Assembly (NCBI GenBank): GCA_903858935.1
Contig: CAIOKO010000181.1
Coordinates: 1-43,749 of the forward strand
Length of the DNA: 43,749 bases
Reading direction: 5' to 3'
Origin: an uncultured Schlesneria sp.
GTDB taxonomy: Bacteria; Planctomycetota; Planctomycetia; Planctomycetales; Planctomycetaceae
Within the stretch, counting starts at the first letter, position 1; every line of letters starts with the position of its first letter. The notes below the pieces were generated by a model. That model was given only the letters and a program-made list of their open reading frames with translations. It was not told the origin of the DNA and ran no database searches. This document shows, one piece after another, positions 18,282 through 26,675 of this stretch. A program made the translations under genes and the position numbers.

Positions 18282-18701
18282 TCACTGGTCCGTTCGCGGC
18301 TTCTCGCTGGTGTTCATGCGGGACACTTCCGGCAAATGCGATTCGAGTTCAAAAATTTGCATCTGCATGCCTTTTAATTCTTTTAGAACTTCGACACGGC
18401 TCCGATTGATGAAATGTTTGATGAGTTCCACTGCGCCTACAATCAGTAACGTGAACGCAAATGCCAGGATCAAAATCTCTGGCTGGACCTGATTTCGATA
18501 ACCTGTGATGAGCAATGCGGCTGTCATGAAAATCGTCGAGTAAATCCAGAGAATTCCGGTACCCCACTTTTCTCGCCGGAATCCAGCTTCGAGTTGATTC
18601 AACATGGCTTGAGTCTCCTTTTCGTATTTGATCCGCCGTTCTTGAGTCGGCTCATTCTGAGCCAGTAATTGCTCGCGAAACTTGTTTGGCGATTCAATCA
18701 T
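18282..18701 (-). CDS. two-helix membrane protein, partner of the sigma factor gene
   Basis: A 139-residue protein with a charged N-terminal helix (about 1-45), two membrane segments (about 50-68, GILWIYSTIFMTAALLITG, and 75-96, ILILAFAFTLLIVGAVEL) and a C-terminal amphipathic helix with EVLKELKGMQMQIFELESHL. Its start overlaps the end of the sigma factor gene by eight bases, so the two are translationally coupled. This arrangement is typical of anti-sigma factors, but the HxxxCxxC zinc motif and an anti-sigma fold are not visible. Function is unknown; a membrane regulator of the sigma factor is inferred from coupling alone. Confidence 0.75.
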   Translation of the reverse strand: MIESPNKFREQLLAQNEPTQERRIKYEKETQAMLNQLEAGFRREKWGTGILWIYSTIFMTAALLITGYRNQVQPEILILAFAFTLLIVGAVELIKHFINRSRVEVLKELKGMQMQIFELESHLPEVSRMNTSEKPRTDQ

Positions 18702-19251
18702 TGTTCATACCTTTCAGTCGTTCACGCAGTGCCTGACGTGCGTGATACAGCCGGGACTTCACCGTCCCTTCTGGAACACCAACGATTCCAGCGACTTCAG
18801 AAATTGACAAATCTTCGATGAAATACAGCGTCAAAACTTCACGCAGCCTCAGGTCTAAATGATCAAGAGCCTGGTGAACGGCCGCGATTTCTTCCGGGTT
18901 AATAGTGGATTTGGTATCCATATCCTCAGGATGTTCCTCCGCGTATTCACGTTCGATACGCCGAAGGGAATCCCGCTTTCGCAGGTGATCAACAGCCAAT
19001 CCGTGCGCGATCCCATAGAGCCAGGCACGGACTTGTTCAGGATTCTGCAACCGCTTTATCTGCCGAAAGGCGCGAATCCAGACGAGTTGAAGTACATCCC
19101 ACGCGGCGTCCTGTTCGCCGATCAACTTCGTTACAAAATACGCCAACGGCCGTTCGAACTCAGCGACCAGCTCACGAAATGCCGCCGACTCTCCGAGTTG
19201 ACATCTCAGAGCCAGCCATGCATCGCGAGTTTTTCGTTGTTCAGCGTCCAT
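18694..19251 (-). CDS. ECF-type RNA polymerase sigma factor
   Basis: A 185-residue sigma-70 family protein with only regions 2 and 4. Region 2 reads FERPLAYFVTKLIGEQDAAWDVLQLVWIRAFRQIKRL, then VRAWLYGIAHGLAVDHLRKRDSLRR. Region 4 reads LDLRLREVLTLYFIEDLSISEVAGIVGVPEGTVKSRLYHARQALRERL, with a clear helix-turn-helix. This is the extracytoplasmic-function class, which redirects RNA polymerase to a small set of promoters. It is coupled by overlap to a membrane protein gene. No strong Shine-Dalgarno sequence precedes the ATG, which is a mild oddity. Confidence 0.92.
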   Translation of the reverse strand: MDAEQRKTRDAWLALRCQLGESAAFRELVAEFERPLAYFVTKLIGEQDAAWDVLQLVWIRAFRQIKRLQNPEQVRAWLYGIAHGLAVDHLRKRDSLRRIEREYAEEHPEDMDTKSTINPEEIAAVHQALDHLDLRLREVLTLYFIEDLSISEVAGIVGVPEGTVKSRLYHARQALRERLKGMNND

Positions 19252-19300
19252 TTGCCAGTCAGCCGAAGCTGAATTGGTTTCGGTTCACTCTTTTTTTGAG

Positions 19301-21880
19301 TTACCTGGGAAATTTTGTCGGCAATGGCGCGTCCAGGGTGTCTTTGTTTGGCTGGAACCCGTCACCATTGGTGTCGATGAAGATTGGATTTGTCATCGCA
19401 GCGGGTTGTGACTTGCCGTATTCCGACCCGTAAATGGCGGTAAGATTACCAGACGAATTGCCCGTTGCCACGATAATATGGGCGTCGGATTTCAATTCGA
19501 GTTCGAGTGTTCGATCAAATTTTACGACGCCACCGCGAAAGGCGTCCGGTGTTTTCTCGCGAGAATAGTTGTGCGTATCGTGAATACGCCCATTGATCAG
19601 CACGAAGACCCGATTCACGTCCAGCCAGTTCGGACACTGTACACGGACCTTCAGCGACACCTTACCGCTAGTCGCTTTCAGGTCTTGTCCGGCGACGTGA
19701 ACTTCTGATCTGCCTGCTTCATGGGCAGTGACTTCAAGGTAGGGACCGTTTGACAGGACCAACCGACCTCGCTCAGCCGCACGAACCATTTCCATTGAAT
19801 CGATCTTCGCCGGGTCGTCCGTCGACGACTGGATCCAATTCCTGAGCCAGCCTGATCCGTGGAAGTTATAGTGCGCATCCGTGTTCACGACGCCATAAAT
19901 CCGAAAACCCTGGTTCAGCAATTGCAACCAATTAAAGATCGTGTTGTGGTACTGCTTGCCGTCGATCTCCGTGATTGGGCCGAGATTCAGGACTCGGTCG
20001 ATTGGATGAATTTCAATGACGTCCATAAAGGGAAACGCTCGTTCGAAGCCGCTGTCCGGTTTGACGTCCCCATCTTTGTCGTAAAACATCCAGCCGATAT
20101 CGGGATGGTTGACCTGAATCAACTTTTCACTTCGGTCGTCATGTAATGCCAATCTCTCGATCTGGGTTTCCAGATCAGGACCTGCAACCGGACCTCCGCC
20201 ATCTTGCGTTCGGGGAGTCAGCTTCATCGGAAACGCGTTCTGGTGGTTTAAGGGGAGGGGGACACCTGTCATTTCAATACCAGTTACCGTCGCCAGTTGT
20301 GAGCGAAGCCCCAATCGATCGATGTGCGGCTGATAGGTACTGACCCGATTATGTTCTGTACACGGCGCGAATTCGATCTGTTCCGCAGCCAGATTCAGAA
20401 CTCGCCCAAGCTGACTTGACGTATTGTCGCCAGAAGGACTGCTGTGGCTGTGAAAGTCGCTACTGACCCAACCGGGTGTTTCAACAGTCCGAATCAGTTT
20501 TGCGACAAGCGGAGCTGTTTCACCGGGCTGAACCGTGATCTCGGTAAAGACCGCATCGAACTCGGGGCCATGACTGATTGTCACAGCGTATTTGCCGGGC
20601 GGAATGGTTCGGTGAAATTTCCCACTGGCCGTGTAGACCAGGTTTCGAACTGAAAATTCACCCGTCTCAGGGCCAAAGTCCAGCTTGGAATCGTCACCCA
20701 GCGGCTTGAATTCGACTTTGCAGGGAATCAAGCGACCGTCTCCGTCCGTGATCGTTGCCGAGACGACTCCGGGATCAAAATCGACCGTCAGCACTTGAGG
20801 GCCAAGACTGATTGGCATTGCGACGTTCGTGGCAATCTTTCTCCCGTACGCAAAAATATCTGCCGTCAAATTTTCATTGGGAAGCACGACTAACGCCGCT
20901 CCTTCGGCATCCGTGCGCACGGTTCCGTAAGAAATTCCTCCTTTTTTGAATTCGATCAATGTTTTAGGAAGTGCTCGGTGACTTTTGTTTCTAAGCGCAA
21001 TTGACACTGCCGTCGAATTCGATGGGGCCAGGTTCTCTGCAACTGCATTCACGGCAACAAGATTCGCTCCCGGATAGAAACGACGCTTGAGTTGGTATGA
21101 CTTGCCAGGTTCTAAAGTGATCTTTGACGAGCCTTCTCTGTTTTCATAACGGATCGATGTGACCTTCGCGTCACTGGTCAATTGCAGTTTGTAGCCTTCA
21201 GCATCCAGTCCGTACGCTTGAGCCCAGAAACGGTCTTCAAGCCAGAATCGATCGACGGTTCCATTGGGAGTACGTGACATCTCTTCCTTGCCACCATCGG
21301 CGCGGAAATCATCTTCAAGTGTGACAGACTGTGCTTGTGAGCTACGATTCGTATAGGTGGTTGTAACGGTCAAGAACCGATCCGCTGGACTCAGTTCGTA
21401 GAACACAACCGCTTCAGGACGTTCGTCGTTTCCATCCGCTTTGACGGCCACTCCAACGGGCTTTTGCAATGCAATCGGTGCCTCCGTTGACAGATTTTTT
21501 CCATTGGTATCGAGTGCTGTCAGGGTCCGGTAGGGGAACGATTTCTTTCCTGGATAAAATGCGGCAAGCTGATCATTCGGCAACGACGGTACGGTGAAAT
21601 CAATGATCGCACCCGCCACATCCCGAACAGTCATATTGGCGTGCCTGGTCGCCAGAGGCTGAGCAATCACCGCAGAGACATAGCCGTTTCGCAAGACGAC
21701 ATCGCCGTAGATGGCGTCGACTTCCTTTCCTTCTGGCAAAAATCGATCCCAAGTCGCTTCGGTCAGCACTGCGATCTCAACGGGCTTGTCACCAACTGTG
21801 GTCACTTGCCTGGCAGCACCCAGTCCGACCGCAAGAACGAGCAGAACTGCGGTCCCCATGACGGCGAGTAACGACTTCAT
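19301..21880 (-). CDS. secreted CehA/McbA family metallohydrolase with PHP domain
   Basis: An 859-residue protein with a signal peptide (MKSLLAVMGTAVLLVLAVGLGAA). The first half is beta-rich, with Ig- and carboxypeptidase-regulatory-like stretches (GVVSATITDGDGRLIPCKVEFKP). The PHP domain begins near residue 478: FHSHSS, then CTEHN, a glutamate in TGIEMTG, NHPDIG and NTDAHYNFHGSG. These are the metal-binding His, Glu and Asp of the PHP superfamily. CehA/McbA members hydrolyse esters and carbamates, but most are of unknown substrate. The ATG at 21880 is preferred since AAGG lies eight bases upstream; an ATG six bases earlier is possible. It is downstream of the GGT gene on the same strand. Confidence 0.85.
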   Translation of the reverse strand: MKSLLAVMGTAVLLVLAVGLGAARQVTTVGDKPVEIAVLTEATWDRFLPEGKEVDAIYGDVVLRNGYVSAVIAQPLATRHANMTVRDVAGAIIDFTVPSLPNDQLAAFYPGKKSFPYRTLTALDTNGKNLSTEAPIALQKPVGVAVKADGNDERPEAVVFYELSPADRFLTVTTTYTNRSSQAQSVTLEDDFRADGGKEEMSRTPNGTVDRFWLEDRFWAQAYGLDAEGYKLQLTSDAKVTSIRYENREGSSKITLEPGKSYQLKRRFYPGANLVAVNAVAENLAPSNSTAVSIALRNKSHRALPKTLIEFKKGGISYGTVRTDAEGAALVVLPNENLTADIFAYGRKIATNVAMPISLGPQVLTVDFDPGVVSATITDGDGRLIPCKVEFKPLGDDSKLDFGPETGEFSVRNLVYTASGKFHRTIPPGKYAVTISHGPEFDAVFTEITVQPGETAPLVAKLIRTVETPGWVSSDFHSHSSPSGDNTSSQLGRVLNLAAEQIEFAPCTEHNRVSTYQPHIDRLGLRSQLATVTGIEMTGVPLPLNHQNAFPMKLTPRTQDGGGPVAGPDLETQIERLALHDDRSEKLIQVNHPDIGWMFYDKDGDVKPDSGFERAFPFMDVIEIHPIDRVLNLGPITEIDGKQYHNTIFNWLQLLNQGFRIYGVVNTDAHYNFHGSGWLRNWIQSSTDDPAKIDSMEMVRAAERGRLVLSNGPYLEVTAHEAGRSEVHVAGQDLKATSGKVSLKVRVQCPNWLDVNRVFVLINGRIHDTHNYSREKTPDAFRGGVVKFDRTLELELKSDAHIIVATGNSSGNLTAIYGSEYGKSQPAAMTNPIFIDTNGDGFQPNKDTLDAPLPTKFPR

Positions 21881-22096
21881 CAGCATGACCTTTTTAAATC
21901 GCAAGTTGGATCGGTTAACGTCAACGGAGAAGGATTCTAAAGCCTGTAACCTGGAATCCAAACCTTCGGAGATCAAATTCTCGGAACACCCCAACAATAT
22001 GAAGAAACACACATGTCCTTCATTTTCCAAGGGAACTGGCAGTGTTATCGCAACGTGGCGGCAACGCAGAACGGCCCAACTAAAAGAGCTGATCGC

Positions 22097-23779
22097 TCAA
22101 TCTCCCGGCACTGCCACCGTTGCTTTTGGCACTCGAGATTCGGCAGCACCATGCCACTCCCCCTGATCTCTTACCAAAAGGTGAGCAGTGCCCGCATCGC
22201 GAGGAACGGTTTTGACCAGATGTCCTCGATCTCGCAGTGAATTCACAACGCCATCACCGATCGTTTCTTCCAGGAGGGCAGGTTCCAGCGATTCACACTG
22301 AACCCGTGGAGTTGTTACCGAATCCACCGCATTCAATCCATTGATCAGTCGATTGATTAGCAGGGCAGCAGAGTTGTTAACGATCGTTCTGCCTCCAGCG
22401 GCACCTGCCGCAATCACCGGCTTTCCTTCGCGAAGACCAAGGACAGGACACATATTGTGCAGCGGCCGCTTTCCCGGCCCCACAGAATTGACCCAACCAG
22501 GACGTGGCTCAAATCGGCACATTCCATGTCCGAGTACGATGCCTGTCCCCGGAACCATGACGCGTGATCCGAACCCTCCTCCATGTGTTTGAGTCCATGA
22601 AACGACGTTGCCCGCCGCGTCGGCCGCAATGAGGTGTACGGTGCCGCGCAGAGGATCGGGCGCGATAAGCTTCCCTGGCGACGGCTTCCTGAGACCTTCT
22701 CGAATTCGGGCGAGCAGTTGGTTGAGATGCGATTCTTCCAGCAGTGACTGAGGTTCCACGGTCATTGCACGAGGATCTCCCAGAGTTGTCAGTCTTTCCG
22801 CCCAGACCGCCTTGGCGATCTCAATCGAAAATTCGATTGATTCTGCGGTGCCTGGCTTGGGAAGGGGGGCTTCCGCAGCCAGCCGATCATACAGTGCGGC
22901 CATCTGCAACGATGTGAGTCCACCTGACGACGGTGGGGGAGCAAAAACCTGATGCTGACGAACGTTGACACTGACAGGATTCACATCGAGTGGCAGATAT
23001 GCCTCAAAATCCTGATTGGTCAGTATTCCACCTCGTTTCCGCAGATGGTCAACAATCGTCCGACCAATGTGCCCCGAGTAAAAGACCGAGACCCCTTCCT
23101 CTGCGATGGCTTCCAGCGAATCCGCCAGTTCGTCCATGGGGATCACATCAGGGATCTCTGCAAGGTTCGTCAACATCTCGCCCAGACCTTCCGCCCGCAG
23201 TTGCAGCCAGGTCCGCGACTGGACTTTATCGAGCCGGATCCCATCACGGGCCTGCCTGATCGCGGGTCCCATAATGGTCCGTCGATCAAGTGATCCGAAT
23301 CGATCCACCCAGTGAAGCAGCCCCGCAAGCACTCCTGGAACAGCGACAGACAAAACACCTGTTTTATGCTTGCCATCGGGCAACTTGTAGTCAAAAGACC
23401 CAGGGGTCGATATGACCGGGAATATCTCTGGTGTCGCTGCAGCCGGTGCGACAGCATTCGCATCGATCGCGACAACCTTTGCCGCTTTTGCATCAAATGC
23501 AATTCCTGTTGCGGCATACCCCCCGATTCCACAGTTCGCTGGCGAGATCACAGCCTCCATGAATGCTGCAGCAATGAGAGCGTCGAATGCATTTCCGCCC
23601 CGCTGCAGCATCTCGGCTCCAACCACCGCTGCTTGAAAATCCGGGGCAATGCACAGACCTTTTCCAGCGAGATGCTTTCCTGACTTCGGTTTCGAAACAG
23701 GTTTTTCTTGCGCCCGCAGTACGGTTACTTCGCCTGCGAGCAGAGTTGCCGTTCCAAGAAACGTCCGCCTGTCCATCAT
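22097..23779 (-). CDS. ggt: gamma-glutamyltransferase
   Basis: A 560-residue gamma-glutamyltransferase precursor. The N-terminus MMDRRTFLGTATLLAG carries a twin-arginine motif, so Tat export is likely. The large-subunit part shows GGNAFDALIAAAFMEAVISPANCGIGGYA. Self-cleavage would occur before Thr380 in RGTVHLIAADAAGNVVSWTQT, and the small subunit holds PGTGIVLGHGM, PGKRPLHNMCPVLGL and AAGAAGGRTIVNN. The catalytic threonine and the following TxH pattern are kept. The enzyme removes gamma-glutamyl groups from glutathione and similar peptides in the periplasm. An AAGG lies six bases before the ATG at 23779. It may be cotranscribed with the PHP hydrolase 216 bases downstream. Confidence 0.92.
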   Translation of the reverse strand: MMDRRTFLGTATLLAGEVTVLRAQEKPVSKPKSGKHLAGKGLCIAPDFQAAVVGAEMLQRGGNAFDALIAAAFMEAVISPANCGIGGYAATGIAFDAKAAKVVAIDANAVAPAAATPEIFPVISTPGSFDYKLPDGKHKTGVLSVAVPGVLAGLLHWVDRFGSLDRRTIMGPAIRQARDGIRLDKVQSRTWLQLRAEGLGEMLTNLAEIPDVIPMDELADSLEAIAEEGVSVFYSGHIGRTIVDHLRKRGGILTNQDFEAYLPLDVNPVSVNVRQHQVFAPPPSSGGLTSLQMAALYDRLAAEAPLPKPGTAESIEFSIEIAKAVWAERLTTLGDPRAMTVEPQSLLEESHLNQLLARIREGLRKPSPGKLIAPDPLRGTVHLIAADAAGNVVSWTQTHGGGFGSRVMVPGTGIVLGHGMCRFEPRPGWVNSVGPGKRPLHNMCPVLGLREGKPVIAAGAAGGRTIVNNSAALLINRLINGLNAVDSVTTPRVQCESLEPALLEETIGDGVVNSLRDRGHLVKTVPRDAGTAHLLVRDQGEWHGAAESRVPKATVAVPGD

Positions 23780-24157
23780 CGTGTGCCTTATCCGGGCTTT
23801 TTCTAGCATTCGCGTCGCCAATTCGACACCACGTAATCGCCGCAAGTTGTACCAGCGCGAAGTCCTGTCGCAAAAGACTTATTGAGTTCGCAGCGGATCG
23901 AATTTTTGAACAGGTGGGTCGATACATCAGACTACCGAATGCGATGAGATTGAAGAACAAAGCCCAATCTGGGACTTGATTGTTACTCTAAGCCAAACAT
24001 CGCTTCGAGATGAATTTCAAGACCAGAGTTGGTTGGAATGAACAGATTGTTTCGACAGGTGCATCGTGGTAACTTATTGGATGAATCCTCGAATCAGTAT
24101 TTTCCGGTTGAGGACGAAAGCACGACAATAACCCAACCCAGAGGATGTCAGTCGCTT

Positions 24158-25183
24158 ATGACTGCGACGCCGTCCGAGTCTTCTTCCGTGACAAATGTGA
24201 ATCTGACTGAACACAGTGATCTCTTTCAGCCCCCGTGGCTTTTTCGAAACGGTCATATCCAAACTTTGGCGGGAACCTATTTGTTTGGTCGTACGAAAGA
24301 TCGAAGCGGCCTGACAACGTCCGTCTCGACCGTAGGTGAAGTACAGGTCGATGACGGGGATCGGCTGATGTATCATGACGAACGTCCCGAGAATTGGAGA
24401 CCGGGTGATCGGGTCGCTTTGCTACTGCATGGGCTTGCGGGATCGCATGCCAGCCCGTATATGCAACGAATCGCGAATCAATTATGCCGCCAGAACGTGA
24501 GGACCTTTCGACTGGACTGGCGAGGTTGCGGAGCGGGCATGTCGTTGGCTCGCCTGCCGTATCATAGTGGACGGTCTGACGACCTGCGGGCTGCGATCAT
24601 TGAGGTGCAAAGCCGTTGTCCGTCATCTCCGGTTTGCTTGATCGGCTTTTCAATGGGTGGCAACGTCGCGCTCAAGCTGCTGGGGGAATCCAGCAAGGTC
24701 GATGGGGTCATCCGGGCTGTCGCAGTCTGTCCGCCAATCGACCTTTCAGAGACGATCGAATATATCAACACCGGCTGGGCTCGCGTTTACGACGCCTACT
24801 TTGCGAAGACATGTATCCGCAACATACAACATCGCCAACTCGTCAGACCCGATGCCATCGTCCCGGAAGGCTGGTTTACTCGACCCCCTCGTTCGATGCG
24901 CGAATTTGACGAAACCTTTACCGCACCTGTTTGTGGTTTCGGGTCGGCGGCCGACTATTATTCCCTATGCAGCGCCAAACAGTTTTTACCGGGAATTACC
25001 GTCCCCACATTGATTATCGCCGCGCAGGATGACCCCGTTGTCCCCTTCGGACCCTTTGCAAACGCAATATTATCCCCGACAACAGAATTACGAGCACCCA
25101 GGCACGGCGGGCATTTGGGGTTTGTCACAACTAACGGCCCGACCTGGCTGGACCGCCAGGTGATTGATTGGACGATTTCATGA
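24158..25183 (+). CDS. YheT-type alpha/beta-fold hydrolase
   Basis: A 341-residue protein of the YheT/ABHD-type group (esterase family related to yeast EHT1/YMR210w). The family opening FQPPWLFRNGHIQTL is present, followed by LLLHGLAGSHASPYM (oxyanion hole), RTFRLDWRGCGAG, the nucleophile elbow IGFSMGGN, an Asp in AAQDDPVVPFG and a His in RHGGHLGF. The substrate is unknown; short acyl esters are typical. The start is uncertain: ATG at 24158 has GAGG 13 bases upstream, while an in-frame ATG at 24038 and TTG at 24029 would add a non-homologous-looking leader. The stop overlaps the start of the next gene in ATGA. Confidence 0.88.
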   Translation: MTATPSESSSVTNVNLTEHSDLFQPPWLFRNGHIQTLAGTYLFGRTKDRSGLTTSVSTVGEVQVDDGDRLMYHDERPENWRPGDRVALLLHGLAGSHASPYMQRIANQLCRQNVRTFRLDWRGCGAGMSLARLPYHSGRSDDLRAAIIEVQSRCPSSPVCLIGFSMGGNVALKLLGESSKVDGVIRAVAVCPPIDLSETIEYINTGWARVYDAYFAKTCIRNIQHRQLVRPDAIVPEGWFTRPPRSMREFDETFTAPVCGFGSAADYYSLCSAKQFLPGITVPTLIIAAQDDPVVPFGPFANAILSPTTELRAPRHGGHLGFVTTNGPTWLDRQVIDWTIS

Positions 25184-25761
25184 TTGATCGAAGGTTCTTT
25201 TTTGTCATCGCTGCTGGCGTGTTGATCGCCGCGGTTTGTGCCACGCGAATCAAGAATAACCATCCGCAAACCTATCTTGAGCAGGTTGAGGCGGCCAAGA
25301 CGATGCGTCCTGCGGCGGGATTTGAAGCATTGGATTCGGAAAGCCACCTGGTGAGGTTGGCCGCATGGCTGGGCCGACATCGCATCATCGTCGTCTTCTT
25401 TGACGGGGAACGAGGTGCCGACAACGATCCTGATTTGTTGAAATTGCGAGATCGTTTCGCCGAGCTTCAAGCGTACGATGTGAAAGTTGTGGGGGTAACT
25501 GCATCAATTCCTCAGGTCAATCGCGCGGCCATGGAACGAGCAGGGGGAGAGTTTCCATTTCCACTTGTTTCAGATGTAGATCCACAGTCCCCCGAAGGGA
25601 CTCTTCGAATCCATCGCCACTGGGGCAGACTCGATCCTGTCAAGGAGACCCCCCTGTCGGGCGTCTTTCTGATTGACCGCAAAGGGCAAGTCGCGCATGT
25701 CGGTCCGATCCCAAAGCCATACGACAACGTGGATCAGATCTTCGAATTACTAGCAAAGTGA
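25180..25761 (+). CDS. membrane-anchored redoxin-fold protein without a catalytic cysteine
   Basis: A 193-residue protein with an N-terminal signal or anchor (MIDRRFFFVIAAGVLIAAVCATR) and a thioredoxin/AhpC-TSA fold: AAGFEALDSESHLVRLAAWLGRHRIIVVFFDGERGADNDPDLLKLRDRF ... VKVVGVTASIPQVNRAAMERAG ... PLVSDVDPQ ... GVFLIDRKGQVAHVGPIP. The segment FFDGERGADNDPDL stands where FYPxDxTPxCTxE carries the peroxidatic Cys in peroxiredoxins, but it has no cysteine. The only Cys of the chain lies in the signal region. It is therefore probably not a peroxidase. The ATG at 25180 overlaps the stop of the hydrolase gene (ATGA); the TTG at 25168 is rejected. Confidence 0.82.
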   Translation: MIDRRFFFVIAAGVLIAAVCATRIKNNHPQTYLEQVEAAKTMRPAAGFEALDSESHLVRLAAWLGRHRIIVVFFDGERGADNDPDLLKLRDRFAELQAYDVKVVGVTASIPQVNRAAMERAGGEFPFPLVSDVDPQSPEGTLRIHRHWGRLDPVKETPLSGVFLIDRKGQVAHVGPIPKPYDNVDQIFELLAK

Positions 25762-25930
25762 TTTGTGATCGAGACGAATGGTGGCTCGTGCCCTGGTGCA
25801 AAGGCCCGTTAACCACCGCCGCGGGGGCGGGTGGGGTTGCGATAGATTGCCTGGTGGTGGTCTTTTCATCGCTGTTTTCCGAACCCAAGCCATTTGCGGC
25901 CTGGATTTGTTCATGTTGCACTAGCCAGAA

Positions 25931-25973
25931 TACCGACCAGTTGGTATAGTACAACAACACTAACCAGTCGGTT
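25931..25973 (+). promoter_or_regulatory. two operator-like sites upstream of the TetR gene
   Basis: TACCGACCAGTTGGTA (25931-25946) is an imperfect palindrome with six of eight pairs. A related 16-mer, CACTAACCAGTCGGTT (25958-25973), matches it at 11 of 16 positions. A -10-like TATAGT (25945-25950) lies at the edge of the first site, so binding would block transcription. Such palindromes are typical of TetR-family autoregulation. The second site ends 30 bases before the ATG. Confidence 0.7.
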
Positions 25974-26003
25974 TTGTTTTACCTGGCAAGGAAGCGGTTG
26001 CAA

Positions 26004-26675
26004 ATGGCCAAACGCAAACCAGAAGCGTCAGCCCGTGAGCCCATTCTTGAGGCAGCGATTCGCGTCGCCTCTCGTGACGGTTTGTTGTCGATGACACTCG
26101 ACAACGTCGCTCGAGAGGCAGGGGTGAGCAAGGGGGGGTTGATTTATCATTTCGCCTCTAAAGATGAACTCGTCCGAAGTTTGATTACACATTTTGCGTT
26201 ACATGTCGAACAGACACTGAATGCGAAGGTTGCTGTTGATCCTCAGCCAAACGGACGGTGGGTTCGGGCATTGTTAGACAGTTGCGTCATCCCCGCAGAG
26301 AATGCCGATGCGACCATGTCAAACCCATTGTTGGCGATGAGCGGCATGGGGAAGTTTCACGCATCGCTGCTGGCCGCAGTTGCGGTCAACCCAACTCTGC
26401 TTGAGCCGTTACGATCGTTCGGAAAACAAATGAGGGACAGGATACAGGCCGAGGACCCGCAGGCATTGGAGCAGCTACTCTTATGGATGGCGATTGATGG
26501 ATTGTTTGTCTGGGGTTTGTTTGGGCTGATTTCGCCCACTGATCCATTACGGCAGGAACTACTTAACCGCATTCGAGAGAAGACATTTCAGCCAGTTGAT
26601 TCTCCTGCACCGAAAAAACGCTCGACGAAAGGTCCTGCAAAGCGTTCCGTTGCGAAGAAAAGAGGCTCTCAATGA
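26004..26675 (+). CDS. TetR/AcrR family transcriptional regulator
   Basis: A 223-residue regulator. The N-terminal helix-turn-helix is standard: ILEAAIRVASRDGLLSMTLDNVAREAGVSKGGLIYHFASKDELVRSLITHF. The ligand domain is of the TetR C-terminal type seen with multidrug exporters (PLLAMSGMGKFHASLLAAVAVNPTLLEPLRSF). The last 25 residues form a basic tail (PKKRSTKGPAKRSVAKKRG), unusual for the family, which may add non-specific DNA contact. ATG at 26004 has AAGGAAG upstream. The stop overlaps the next gene start (ATGA), so it is translated with the exporter genes. It probably represses its own operon through the two sites upstream until a ligand binds. Confidence 0.92.
   Translation: MAKRKPEASAREPILEAAIRVASRDGLLSMTLDNVAREAGVSKGGLIYHFASKDELVRSLITHFALHVEQTLNAKVAVDPQPNGRWVRALLDSCVIPAENADATMSNPLLAMSGMGKFHASLLAAVAVNPTLLEPLRSFGKQMRDRIQAEDPQALEQLLLWMAIDGLFVWGLFGLISPTDPLRQELLNRIREKTFQPVDSPAPKKRSTKGPAKRSVAKKRGSQ

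Noticed and set aside
25813-25834. GC-rich hairpin CCACCGCC/GGCGGGTGG as a terminator of the redoxin gene
   Set aside because: It has a bulge and no T-run follows.
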